From NCBI GenBank assembly GCA_024734555.1, contig JANPWX010000358.1, positions 1,550,369-1,614,368 on the forward strand: DNA of 64,000 bases, read 5' to 3'. Origin of the DNA: Trochalopteron elliotii. Taxonomy: Eukaryota > Chordata > Aves > Passeriformes > Leiothrichidae. The notes below the pieces were generated by a model. It ran no database searches. It worked only from the letters and a program-made list of their open reading frames with translations, and was not told where the DNA came from. This document shows positions 11,161-25,175 of this stretch, in pieces. Numbering within the stretch: the stretch's first letter is position 1; the number at the start of each line of letters is the position of its first letter. The translations under genes were made by a program, and so were the position numbers.

Positions 11161-13540
11161 AAAAAGTTCAACAAATATTAAGTCATGACTTTTAAATATC
11201 TGTTTTCTGTTGACCAACTTCGAGATAGGCACCTGAAAATCTCCTTTTGACCTAGGATGTTAAGCCATAACAATGGCTTCTAATTTATCATTTTTCTGTG
11301 TCTAAACTAACCTCTGTTATGGCAACTACTACAACTTACTTCTCCACTGTTGTTGTGCTCCTTAACAACTTTTTTGCTAGCAATGTCTTTGGGGCATTAA
11401 GATTTATGCTCTGTCTAAAAGGGACTCAAGTTGAAAAGGGTTTTTTCCTCTCTGCATCACTGTAAGCTGGACAGTAACATAAGAGAGAGCTTGTGTGCCT
11501 GAACAATTACATTATAATTTTGGAGCACAGATTGATGCACTTTTTCACATGAAGTTGAACCTGGAGTAGCTGACTGCTCAGTATTAATGGTGGGGATTAT
11601 TAATACCTTGCCTTGCTGATTACACACATTTGCAATGAAGCACACTTCTTCTTTCTGTGTGGCAGGAAACATTTATCGGTATTATTTTTTTAAAAAGCAC
11701 AATGGTATTTGATTACACCCAAATGCTTATGTATTTGTGACATGTCAACAACTGAATTAGAATAGTACCAGGCTTTTAAAATTCGGGACACATAGGACCA
11801 TCTGTTTTCTTGTCAACAACCTCAGTCTCTCTCTCCCCATTCCAAACACTTACTGCTCCAAATCTACAAAGTTGTTACTCAACTCCCTTCTTTCTTTGCC
11901 CTCCAAAAAACTTCTAAGACAGCAATGAAGGCTCCAATTTTTTTTCTTTTACTCGATAATTACTGACTTGATTATTTCAGCAAGTTTTGTAGTCATGCTG
12001 GCAATTATCTGCAAGTTCGTATGAGGTTGCAAGGTCTTATGTAGTTTATGGCAAACTCTGTCCTGGAGTTGAGATGGAGGGCATGGGAAAGATGTTTGTT
12101 TTGAAATGCAGCTATTTCTGTGTGTTAAACTCAACCGATTATTTTAAGAAGTAATTTACAGTCTAGTGCTTTTCAAGACTGGCACCCACATGTGTATGTA
12201 CACACATGCTCAGGCTCGGTCCCAGCTGAACTCCACAAAGTGCAGGGAATCATTTTCATGTGCACAAAAGCCATGTCCAAAGAGAAGGAGGCCAAGAGCT
12301 CATGCCTGACATGGCTGCTTTACTTAAACAGCTTCCTTAAAAAGGGAATGGAAGATCACGGCCCTGCTTGTTTTAAGGGTGCAGCCAATTTTGTTTAGAT
12401 CTCAAATAGACAGTTAGAGGAAGCTGTGACGCTCAATTTTCCTACTTAAAACAAAAACCTCCTATCAAGCTCAGCCATGCTCTCCCCTTCTACAAACCTG
12501 AATATAAGAAAAGATCATTGTCCGAAGTGTGATGCAATTGTGATTTCAACAAGTTGAGCATCATTATAGCAAAATCCCCTTCAGCTGATTCCTTTTTTTA
12601 AACCATTTCTTCATTTTTTTGACACCACATCTGGCATATAGAATACAGATGATCATTTGTTTATATATCTTTCTAAATGCCTTTTCCAAACACAGCCAGA
12701 TGGAGCCTTTCAAAATCAAATTAATTTCAGATTAATTCACTCTGGACCCACTCCAGTTTCATGACTCTTTGCTTTGAGGCACCATCTAAATTGATTTAGA
12801 GTCACGAACTTAAGAGAGCTCAAGTCCTTAGGTACAGAAAAAAAGAGATCCTTCTTGCATACTGAAAGAGTCAGCAAATCAAAAGAGCCCATGATCCTAA
12901 GTTTTGGCTCCTAAAAAAAACCTCCACCAAATCAACATAAGAATGCCTTAGTCTACACAGTGCCAAATTCATATATAAAAATCTTCATATTTCATTCCAG
13001 AAAAATCATTTTAGAATTTACATCTTCAATGCCTTCCCTTGCTGAGTCCAATAAAATTTATTGCTCTAATTAAAAAGCAAAATAAAAAAAAAGCGTTGCT
13101 CTAAACCTTGCAATAAGCAGTAGTCATGGAAAGATAGGAGACAGGTAATAAAAATCTCCACTGCAAGGGATTTATCTAAGGAACTATAAACAAATGTAGC
13201 CTGCAAACACTGTGGGCTTGCATACTGTCAATCCTCTGTGGATGCCTTTATTATCTCACTTGTTTCAATTGCAATTTGGGTTTCCATGGAGATGTAACAG
13301 TCAACTCTGGAAAATTATAAGATAAATGTCAGGCAGTGATAACGGTGTTAATGAAGCTTCATTGACAAGCAGAACTATGCTTCAAATAATAGGCATATTT
13401 CTATTAGCATATGTATAACCTGTCCAGAAAAAGAGAGGAAAAAAAATTCCCAACAACAGGGAAAGACAATATTAAAAAATTAAAAGGAAATTGTGTGTAT
13501 AGATGGTACAAGACATACAATGGAACATTGCATCTAATGT
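11161..13540. other. Unique intronic sequence, no gene
   Basis: AT-rich sequence with poly-T and poly-A runs. Open frames are at most about 70 codons and lack family features. No repeat was recognised. Confidence 0.65.
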
Positions 13541-13990
13541 GAAAGGACGAATCCCTAACAAACAGAAGAGACGCGGATTCAAAATTTAATTTCCCGACTC
13601 CTCTTGAAATTTTTTTGCACTCAGCCACCAGGCACTGGAAAGGCGCTTTGCTGACACACGCAGACACACTCCTGCATGGTGTGACTCCTGTCTCCTTACA
13701 GCACAGGGCTGGAAGGATCTGCTTCACCAGGCACTTTGAAGCTGCGATTTCATCATGCGCAGACCCAGCTGCAGTGGTCTGTGGGAGAGACGCCAACCTC
13801 GGTGGAAACAGGAATATCGCGCACCAGCACGGCCTCCAGAACCCAGCCCCAGCTCTCGGGTGTCATTCGTGCTCAGATGGGGGTGGCTGCTCCACCACAT
13901 CTTGATACACGATGAGTTTAACGTGATACTGCCGGGGCAACAGCCCTGAGCACTTCACACGACAGCATGGTGTGGTCTGGACGTGCTTCT
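13541..13990. promoter_or_regulatory. Local CpG cluster, candidate regulatory element
   Basis: I count about 20 CpGs in roughly 440 bases, including ACGCGG near 13571 and ATCGCGCA near 13817, while flanking kilobases have only a few each. GC content is also raised. A plus-strand pyrimidine tract ending in CAG (CTCCTGTCTCCTTACAG, near 13685-13701) resembles a splice acceptor. Overlapping open frames occur on both strands (13615-13905 plus, 13404-13796 minus) without recognisable domains. It may be an enhancer, an alternative or antisense promoter, or a degraded GC-rich repeat. Confidence 0.4.
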
Positions 13991-16900
13991 GTGTTAAACC
14001 CAGCCTGTGAAAGCTGGAGAAGCTGCCAGTCATCTGTGAAGGGCTGTAGCCAACTTTTTTTCTTTCCACAGATGGAATGGTTTTGGTGAACTGGAGGTCA
14101 AAGAGGTGACAAAGCGGATTTCTGCAGAACAGAGGGAAATGAAGCTCATCCTGCTTAATTTCAATGAGTCAAGCTCCTCATTTGGCCAGGGTGGATTTCC
14201 ACCCTGCCAGGGGAAGGGGAAAGAGTTCGGCTACACCTGTACTTGAGGGTTCATTTTGGCAGTATATCAGAAGCTGGGAGTAGGGCAGGAGTGGGGCAAT
14301 CCTGCCCCAGAGGACTGCATAGAAATTTTTGTAGGTGGATAAAATAAGCTTAAATATTCACTGCCTATTTGTGAGGCAGTATTGCCTCTGTCAGGACAAC
14401 CAAGAGGTGCTAGAGGTTGGTCCTATCTCTCCTCATCCCACTATTTGGCCTTGGGAATTTTAGTCCCTTGCCTGTCTGTGTAACTCTTTCAGTAATTGTC
14501 AATTCTCCCATCTCCTCCTCTGTCTTTGAAAACAAGGTTCTGGTATTAGAAGAGTGTTAGGGGGGCTACAGATGAAATGATGAAAGGGAAAATCAGGATG
14601 AGGCTTGGTTCAGCAGCAGAGGAAAGTGAAATCTTAAACACACAAGCAAACAAATAAGAAAATCTTTATCCCTCCAATGGCTTGATGTTAAAGCATGTGG
14701 ACAGGGAAAACTTCAGGAATTGTGGGGAAACTCAAATGTTACTGGGAAGTACAGTCTTATGAAGCTGTAGCTCAACCAAGCATCTGTATGCAGGACAGGA
14801 AACAGGCTGACTTTGCCATTTCAATGAAAAATATAGCTGAGGAATGGGGTTGGGGGCAGAATTATTTTGTTCTTTTTCCCCTCCCCTCCTCAAAACACCT
14901 CTGTTCGTTCTACCTTGTCAAAACAGTGTTTAGTAAAGGCAAACATGAATGTTGTCTGGGAAACACTTCCCAGTTCTCCAGGGAGAAGTCATCTTTGTCC
15001 AGACAGGTTCCAGGGGGCAGAAAAGGGAGTTGAAAACATGCCCAGTCTTTCTGCAGAGCAGACCTCAGCTCTGATCAGATTGCTGGACAACAACAAAATC
15101 AATAGAGGGGCTTCTTTCCTAAGTTATATTACAAGGAAGCTTAAAAAAAATCCAGAAGTTTCTCTTTTTCTGTTTCTTTTCTACCTGCTCCTCAATATAA
15201 CAAATGAGAAAAGTCTAAGTACCTCATTAGATTTCTACTAAAACATCAGTAGTTAGAAAGTGATTTTCCTCGGTGAGTTTTCCACATACATAAAACCCAC
15301 TCTTAGTGCTTTTTGGGGGAGGGGGATAGCCTCTAAAACCTAATATTAGTGGTAGTTGATTCTATGTAGAAGGACAAGTACTCCTGCCAGGTTTGTGGAA
15401 GAGAGAATAATGAGTAAAACTTGAGTCTGGCTTCTCAGATGGGCAAGACATACACGCTCCTGCCAGCATCAAATGGTGGCAGAACCAGGTCCCATCAGAT
15501 GTGCAACCATGATTTGTAAATTAAAGAAAAGAATCTGGATGTGAAGGCAGAATACTCGGCAATTTTTTTTAATGAAAAAACCCCACATGTGCCGTGTGGA
15601 ATACAGTGTCCACACTGCAAAACAGGCCAAGTTTTCTTAATTTCTCACTTGTTGAAATCTCTAAATTCCATTGCAATGTGTTTTCTAGCATTTTCAAAGG
15701 ATTCATTTTCCTTTGTATTTTGGATTACCAACAGTTTTACTTTTATGTTTAAAGACCGACCAGCTATACAAAAGGTCAGTAGTAGCACTGGCAGACCCCG
15801 GCCAACAACAAGTTTCAGTTTTTAAAGTAAACCCTCATTATAGTTTAAGATTTTACTTAGTCTCTTATTTTTTCTCTATTATTGCAAATAAGATATTTTG
15901 CTCTGTCAGTTGTGCTGTTCTTTTGAAGCTCGCAAGAAAATAAACAACTACACATAATTAGGGAAGGAGCAACTCGCCCTTTAAAGGCGTCATGCAAACA
16001 AACAAAATGAGAAAAACTGGTTTAAATTTTCCTAATAAACACACCCTGAAAAATCCCAACAAAAATACGCCCTAGCACACACACATGCACACACACTTCC
16101 CAAGTCATATGGCAGTCATTTATGGGGACGCTTCTGACTTCAAAGATATTTTAATTGTGAGTTTGAAGGACACTCTTTGCAGATGCAGCATTGGGAAAAC
16201 AAAAGAGGGGTGCCATTCGGAATGGTTTTGCCAAATGGAAAGGAAAATACAGCTTGAAAAGTTGCCAAAACCCCATGTTTTTAAGGTCATCATAAATAAT
16301 CGCAGTAGGAAAAATTTAAAATGATGAGATAACTTCTAAACTGTACTTTTTTGGACAAAATCTTATCCTAGTGGATATTTATTTGCTCTTGGGGTTTAAT
16401 TCACAAGCAAAAATGAACCCAGGTCTTAGGGACTTGCTGACACTTTTACAGAAGAAATGGGAAAAGAGGAGATGGGAAAAAACCAGGAATACCATCCACA
16501 CAATTTTGACCACCACATAATTTACAAAGGCTCTTAACTCCAACACCCTTGTGCAAGAGAAAAGATAGCTAAACAGTCGTGGATATATTTTTAAGCTCCC
16601 TGTAACATACTCGACCTGTGGAAACTTGGCCAGCTTAGGTTTGGCTGGCTGTCAGCAGCAGTGTGAAACGCAGTGTGATTTATAGAAATCTCTGTCATCA
16701 CACCACAGGGTTAATTTCTTTCCTTCTTTTTTCTCTTTCCCTCCTGCCCCTGAAAGTGGAAAACTCTTATTTGTGATGACAAGTCTTTGGAAAGCTGGAG
16801 GATTAGTAACACCATGTGGTTCCCAAAGATCTCTAGCCCTTTTCCAACTGTTTTTCCATATAACTCCTCTCTGTATGGTCATGGGCACCTTTTCTCAGCA

Positions 16901-19810
16901 GATGGAAAAAGGGAAGAACCTGCCCCAGGGCAGGTGGAAGGACCAGGATGCTGGCAGTGGAAGAACACAGACTTGAAGCTCACACGTCTCAGCTCCCTGA
17001 TACAAGAAACCGAGGGGAATCCAAGCATCAAATATGGGATTTTAATAATGTGAGCATTTATTTTAATGATTTGAAGGCTGAACCTGCTGGGCTTGTCACT
17101 GTAAGTAAGAGATATGGAGAAAGAAACGATGAAGCCTGAATTTTCATTCTGACTGCCACCACTGGAGAGCTGTGGATTTGTGCTCATTCTGGTCTAAGGC
17201 AGAGAAGGATATCTGTGCCCTGTGCCCACACAATCACTCAGGAGAGGAAGCCACCAGCTGGGCAGCAGGTCAGCTCTGAACACTGAGCACAGAGCTTCAC
17301 TCGAGCAATTTCAAATTCATTGAGAGTGGTATTACTCACAGATTATTTTAAGGTACATCAGTTTTCTTGCTATAGTCATCCTTCAGAGAAGACGAAATCT
17401 AATCGAAGAACAAAGCTGGGAAGTGTGTCTAATGGTAAAGAGCACAGAATTATGCAACAAAAAAGCTGTTTCTCAGCCACGCTCTTTCATAGGCCTTTTC
17501 CCTTTGCTGTACTTATCTCCCTCACCTTTGAATTACGATCCCATCCCAACAAAGAATTCTAAAACACTCAGAGGAAACCACTACATAAATGCTGAACCAT
17601 TATGTTATTAAAGAAAAAAAAAAACAACAACTACCCTTTCATGATATATTTTTTCTTTTAACTTAATGCAATTTCATTTTTTCTTTTAAAGGCAGTGTTT
17701 GAATATTATGAAATACAGCAGAAGTAAAGTACTTTCCAAAGCCACTATTACTATTTGCATTGCAAGAGCATTTCTGAAGCCCCAAACAATGCTGCCTGCT
17801 TTCTAAGTAGCAGACCTAATTTTATTAGTAAGCCCAGATGTTTTCCTACTATTTTCATATGTTAGGAAACACGACACACTCACAGACTATTTTAATAGAC
17901 AGTGAAGAAATAAAGGGGAGAAGGGGACACAGCAGGTCTGAGTTCACATGGCCTACAAAGTCAGAAATTTTTTATTTACTGGTTTCTACTAAGCACCTTC
18001 ATTAATGAGCCCAAGATCTTAATGCTTCTTTAATTGTCTATGCTTCCACCTTTCCATGGCTGGCCTGAATATCAATACAGTTGGCTGAAACAGTTGCTTC
18101 TCTACTAAGAAGGTCAGAGAATCTGGGGGGTTTCCTGGACAGAATGGCAACGTATTCCCTGAAGTTTCAAGGTAGAAGGGAATGCAACTCTAATGTGCCA
18201 GTTCACAACTCATTACTCTGTATTTTCTAGGCATTTATCCAATAGAAGCCTTGCTATCCTTTCTTATTTAATTCAATGATGCATTCTTCCATAGAGTTGC
18301 ACTAGGCTGACACATTAATTAAAACTACCTTGAAATATTAGCAGCTACATAGCATTTGATTGGTAGGAGAAAAATAGTTGGGTATGAAAATTAGTATTAG
18401 CTTTTACATAAAATAAATTATTATTCAATAAATTTTAATTGCCTGGGGCATTTTTATGAACAACAGGGATTAGCGGATATAATGTATACAATACATAGTA
18501 TATGTAACAGAATAATGAAGGCTGTCAGAGTACTTCTGCTTGTTTCAGAGTACACACACAGCTCACATGGAGAAGGAACAGATTACAAGGAGCTTCCCCA
18601 CACACAGCTGTAAAAGCTCAGAGTCAGCAACGGCAGCGCGCTGACAGTTAAATCAAAACTATACATCCTTGAGGAGCCATTTCGTCTAAATCACAGCCTC
18701 TGATTCCTCATCTTACGTGGTCAATGGGCCTCCATTTCTTAAAAATGGGAGCACTGGTAGTGGTAGGAGGGAGGCTGCAGCAGAGCTGTTTTTGTGAGCT
18801 CTGTTCCACGAGTGCTGCAGAAATGTACACAAAGCTTTACAAATGACCTCATTTTTACTAGGAAAGGACAGCTCAGCTCTGTTCTACATTTTCCTGAGCT
18901 GAAAGGAAGGCCCCACAGCCAAACTGTCATGTCTAATCATTGTGTTGCCGGAGAGTGTTTAAAACAAACAACTTTTTTCTTTTTTTTTCCCTCTCTTTTA
19001 ATACAAAGCTGTGGAGCAATTGTGTTTTCAGAGAGTGGGAGCTGCATTTTCTATCACATAGCCAAGACACCAGAACAGCAATTTTTCCCAGTGCAATGAA
19101 CGAGCTTTATAAGGATAAATTTTCACCTCATTAATGATCTGAGCTGATTATTCCCTTCCCCCACTTTTCCTTTTAGGTCATGGATCAAATGTGACCCACT
19201 TTCCTTGAATGCTTTCCCACCATCTATTTTTCCCATTAGAGTAGAAAGCCAGTTGCTAAGGACACATTACAAAGCAGCCACGCAACCACTAAATATCTGC
19301 CCCCCAAACACACACACACACATTTTTCTTCTCCCCTGCCTTTACGATATTTCCCCCCTCTCATCATCCACTCTCAACAAGATCCCGCTTTACATTCAGG
19401 AAAGCCAACAACAGAACTGCTTATAAGGACAGGCTTAGCACGAGAATAGGATTTTCTAATGACTACAGAGACTCCTGGGGCCCTTCATATTTAAAAAAAT
19501 ATAAAGGCAGCAGCCTTGGTTTTTAATTACTCCTAATTCTAAATCTCATGGCCTTAAACACAATAGCTCTTTCAACTCGGAAAAAAAATGACACTAATCA
19601 GTAACAGAGTCCCCCGTGCAACCTGCTAGTCCTCTGCTGGCATTGCAATGCTTGCAGTGCTATGATTTTTCAAGGTTGACCAATGAGTCAGCAAAGCCAA
19701 GACAACTTAAAAGCATTAAATCATGCAACTGAAATGTTTCTTTCCAATACAGCACTGGATGGATTGCAATTAGCAAGGGGAATCACTACAAGGCAAATAT
19801 TGTAAGAGCA

Positions 19811-19828
19811 GAGAGAGAGAGAGAGAGA
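19811..19828. repeat. GA microsatellite
   Basis: An uninterrupted run of nine GA units. On the CELF2 sense strand it is a CU repeat, which is a potential PTB-type pyrimidine tract. Confidence 0.95.
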
Positions 19829-22800
19829 AATAGGGAATTGAAGGAGATGGTGTTCATTTTGCAACAAATGAGCCCCAGATGTTAAGGTATTTGTGATTTA
19901 ATATAGTCCCTCTCACCAACCAGGTAAGGCATGTAATTAAAAAGCATTAAAGTTCAGTTGCTGAAGCCCAACAGAAACGAAGATTTAATTCATCTGCTCT
20001 ACACTTCCCTCTGAGTAGCCAACTAATATTCCTACTTGGTGCAAAGTCCTGTGAAATGGAAGACCTGCGTTGTTCTACAGTGCTTTCCAAGAAAATCCTT
20101 CTCCTTGGCATTTATAAAAGAAAAGATGGCATTCTAAGTGTCTCATTGAAAAATTAAACAGAAGTATGTAACACTCCGGCTACTTGGATTTGTCTGACAG
20201 TTTCAGCTTTCCATGTCATTTATTACACTTCCCAGTAGGATTGTGCAACACCTTGGTGTTTCTATAACCAATACTTCATTCCTTTAGCAAAGAGAGGTCC
20301 ACTCTATGATTAAATGTTTCACGTATATAGATTCACATCTAAATTACAGTTGCACAGTGGAAAAGATTGAGGATTTGGTCACAACCTGTATTTCTATTTC
20401 ATACCACCCACTCCTTTTCCCCAGAACATCCACAGCATCCTTTCTCCTAGCCCTCACAGAGATGACAGAAATCATAACTGCAATGGGATTTTCCATTTAG
20501 CAGGACGATGAACACGTACATCAGAGCTGAACTGCGCCACTGACACTGTGGAAAGATTAGAGTCACGAGCATCCAAGCAAAATGAACCGTAAATACAATT
20601 ACTGTTGAACTATCAACGAGCAAACTAAGCATGGGTTTCAAGCAGTGGCAGTCTAACAGCCTCCTGAAAAGAATAAAATCCTGTTGATTGCAGGAGTCCC
20701 TGAATTCAGACAAAAATCTCCAGTTTTGGATTGCAGGAATAATAGTCTGAATAACAGACTTTTACTCTCAATACCAAATGAGCTGCCCACAAGAAAGATG
20801 ACCCTGACATATGGCTGAGGCTTCCAGGCACCTCAAAGAGGAAGTCCATCAAGCTCCTTAGATGGGCACTGAAAGCTTCCATTCCTTGGAGGAAATTGAA
20901 GGGGAAAACCATCATTTTTCTGTCTGAAGCAAGCAACCAAACCTATTTTTCTGGACATTCAAAGAACTTTCCAGATTTTGACCAGATTTTCTTCTTTACA
21001 CTACCCCCTATTCCTCTAATTCCTTTGTATGCACAGTGGTTTTTTCCTACCACTTCTCTTTTGAATTGTCCTTAACACACCTTTTGTGTGCACTGAATGC
21101 ATTTGTTCATCATTAAATTGACGATTCCACTAAAAATACACCAATAAGAAAGACAACCATGGCAGCTGGCCCTTATTACTGCATCGTTTCTGGGCAGGAT
21201 TCCGAAACCAGATTAAGTGACAGCAACTTCAAAGCATTTGAACATCAGGTTCCTAGCACCATATTTTATCATTTTTGAACACTGCTTGAATTCCCAACAG
21301 CTCCCTTCCAATCTGAATAACTATTACCCAAAAATAAATATGCTGTAAACTGTTGATCTCTTTTCTCTTGACTGTTTTTGCCAAATTGCTTTCAAGCACC
21401 TGTGGTATTCTCCAGCTGCCACTGCATGTTGCTCCTTTGCTTAACTTCATAAGAAGAAACACACGAGCCATTCGCAGGAAAAAGTCATCTTATCCTTGAA
21501 TCCTTCCAGCAGCCAAGGCAGAGCTGTCCTCTGGAGTGAACTGGTTATCTGTTCACTTCATGAATTCTGAAAGACACTCAGCTTCCCTATCCCCCAGCCA
21601 CCAACAGTGGCTGAGCTCCCACCAGAGCTCCTGTGCAAACCAAAGTAAGGACAGCAAGGCATCAATTCTGCCACTCCGTTCTGTTCTGGAAGAGATGCCA
21701 GGCAGCAGCATTCAGCTGCTCTATTTTGTTGTTTAGTGCCTTGCATCATCATTCCACTGGTAAATACAAGCACGACTGTTTTCCAAAGGGAGACATGAGG
21801 AGCCAGGTTACAATGCAGAGAAGGACACTCATTACTGTAAATTAAAATCCTTAAACAAATCACCAGCAGTGAAACAATCTCTGCTTCGATTACACTCTTA
21901 GCTAGCACATCCAGGCTTTTCTTGCTTTGGCCAGAAATACTGAAACCATGATTGATCTAATCTGTAATCATGTTGTTTATTTCAAATTAGAGATAATATA
22001 AAAAGCATAACAGTGAGTATATGTATATTCATAGCAGCACTGCAGACATCCAAAAGGAACTCTATTTTATCCCTGCTGCTTTGCATTTTAGCCTCATTTC
22101 TTCCCCTTTTACAGTCTATGGTAAATACAATATTTGCTTTTAGAGTTCTGACTCTCCAGGGATTATAAAGGAAAAGTACTTAACACTGAGATTATCTTTC
22201 TGGTGTTGCACTGTACAAATGAAAATTGTTACATTAATGGCACTATACAGTCATGTTCAAACACCATTAAGTACCTCTCCAGAAAACCAAAGGAAAGGGA
22301 ATGATGAACTCCAGCATAGTTCTGCCTCGACTTGTAAGTATATTTGTGTTTCTCCCTCCCTCACCATGCAAATGACTGTCTGGAAAGGAATCTTCAGACT
22401 TTCTTCTCCTTTCATTAACACTTCATAGCCCACAATAAGAGTAATAGGAAATGTTAATACTTAGGAAGCATAGACAGCAAATTCTCTGAAGAATACAACA
22501 TCTGTAAAACTGTTACAAAACCTGCCATTGAAATTCTGCCCAAATATGGATTTACACCATCAGCTCAAATTGAGACCCACTTTCACACCTAAAACTCTCA
22601 AGCCTGGGTGTCTGCTCTGGGTTAAAAGCATGTAACAATCTGCCTTCAAACACACCAAGACTTGCTTCGTTCTGTTGTACATTCCTCTTCCTCCATGGGT
22701 TCAAGATTTATTTTTAGCTGCTTTAAACCCGAATGGGTCAGATGTATATCTGCTAATGAGTATTGGTAATTAAGGTTTCAAACCACACAGCAGCAATCCA

Positions 22801-25130
22801 ACACTTTCATGTTGCTGATATCTCTATATTTGTGTATGTTTTCACAGCAATGTCTGAGAGTCCTATTTGATTTAATTTCATTAAGTTCTTCAAGGCTAAA
22901 CTTACTTGTGAAAGCTCAAAATGTAACCAAGTGTAGATTTTTGTCCTTCTTTTCTTCAGAAACCTTTGCAACTGCTCTATATTTTAGACTTTCACTTAGC
23001 AAAAAAATTTAGAGATTTATATCCCAAGAGTATAAATTCCAGTTATATTCTTTGTATTCTGCCATGCAATAAAGTGGAAAACATAAAAGATTATTATTGA
23101 GATTATCATTAATATTATTTATGTATTCCAGTGCTTAGAAATACTACAGCAAGAACATTTGCATGTGGTGAAGAAGCTTGATTATAAAAAATTATAAAGC
23201 TTGGCTAAACTTATTGGAAAAGCTGCAATCACAGCTCAGTTACTTCCGAGAAAACATTTTGGGAAAACTCAGCATATTTCATTTTTCCCTCATAATCTAG
23301 AGATATCTGTCTAGCTTTGTCAACTGCTTTGAAAGAGCATGTGAGAAAACTGGGAGTTTTACAGGTGCAAAATATGTCAAGGAATGTAAAAAGAAATGCC
23401 CTCCTTTCCCACGGATTTCAATTTCAGTTGTTCACAAGAATTCGCCGGGCCTCTGTGAGGTCTGCTCAAACATAATTTCATTTGTATGTGTCTGCTACCC
23501 CCTGCACAGTGTAGGAAATAAAGAAGAAACGAAAGAAAGTCTCAGCATATTCCTGAAATTAATTTTCATGATAGGAGCAGTTGAGTCCATCTACTAAGGT
23601 ACTTATAATTACATTACATTGCTACTTGGAAGAAAAATGGCTAGCTATATTCTAAGAAAATATTAACCCCATCAGCCCAATCACAAATCACTACATTTAA
23701 TGTATTTTTCCTTTTATTAACACCCACAAGGTGCCCATTAGAGGCACCATCACTGCCGTCCTAAATCATTTCTAATTATCAGATGAGCAAAAACACGACG
23801 GAAATGTTATTTCACATCTTCAAATAAAAGGCTCTTTGCTTCCAAAAGACATGTCAGCACTGGATGATTTACTCCATGATTTTGTTTACTGCCTTCAACT
23901 TTCATTAGTGTTAAAAGAGCTAAGATTGTTTTCCTCACTGCAGAGATTTCCTAGGAGAGAAGAACATAAATACTGAACTCTCCACTGCCTGCAGTGGGCC
24001 AGGGAAGATAAAAGGTGAAGGGCAGGGTGCAACCTCCCATGGCTTTGCTGTTTTGGGTTGTTTTGTCACAGTTCTGGCTTTCTAGGGAATGGAGAACGAA
24101 AAGGGCAGGAGATGTGCCATGGTTTCCCATGCCTTGTCCTACTCCTGCCTTGCCATCTTGTCCCGGTCCTATGTCAGGTTTGGTTCAGACTCGAGGCTTT
24201 TCATTTCTCACACATTCCTGCCATCCCAAAACAAAATAAGCAGGAATTTTAAACACATAAGGTGCCTGAACTTGCTCTTTTATTCCTAGTAGCTGTCTCA
24301 CTGAGGATTTTGTGTTCTTCTAAAGAGTGATTGTAATTAATACTTGATAGAATTTTTAGCAAAATATGTTTTGTTACCTAATTTTAACTCCAAGATTTTG
24401 ACTAAGTTTTCAAAAAATACTAGCAGCATTTTTCAGGAGTAAAACCTTCTAGCTGAAGAAAACAACTATTTCCTAAATCATCAGTCACTGCAAGATTTAT
24501 ACATGTTTAATCCTATTCAGACACACATTAATATCCTCTCAAACTAAAACAAAGAAGCAAAGAATGACAACAACATATTAATAACAAGAGGGAATTGAAA
24601 GAATTAATCTGGTGTTTCACTCCTGGAATTTTTGTGCCTGATGGCATGACAAGTCCCTGAGCATCCTGATCTCACTGGATCTGCTTTGATTTAGGGTTTG
24701 GAGCAGATGACCCCAGAGTTCCCAACTAACATAACTCAACAGTCTAGCTATCAGCATCCTGCAGAAAAATTCCTGGAGAAGGAGGAAATTATTTAGGAAA
24801 TAAAGTGTATTTCCTTGGAGGAAACAGGTTTATTTTTTTTTAAATCAGACCTGATATAATTTTTTCTTTGCAATATTATTTATTCCCTAGCGGTGCCATT
24901 ATACATAAGTGAGGCCTGACTCTCCCACACAGAAAAGGTGGTACAGACATTGATCCCTCCAAACACAAAAATGCTCCAAATTTCCAACACTTTGCACTTC
25001 AGCCCTGTGCCTGCTGCTTGCTCCATACACACATACTGCAATATGTGATCAGGAAGCCCATGATACCCATTCAATCATGGGAAGCAAGAGCTGGAGTTTC
25101 TGGTGATGGCACTAATTTTCTCAGGCACTG

Positions 25131-25175
25131 GATGAATCATAACCCTTCAATATCTAGAAGAGTTATGATTCTATC
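25131..25175. repeat. Long hairpin: about 15-bp stem with one mismatch, 8-base loop
   Basis: GAATCATAAC (25134-25143) and GTTATGATTC (25162-25171) are perfect reverse complements. Inside them, after one C/A mismatch, CTTC (25145-25148) pairs with GAAG (25157-25160), leaving an 8-base loop. Three more pairs (GAT/ATC) extend the base across a one-base bulge. Confidence 0.9.
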
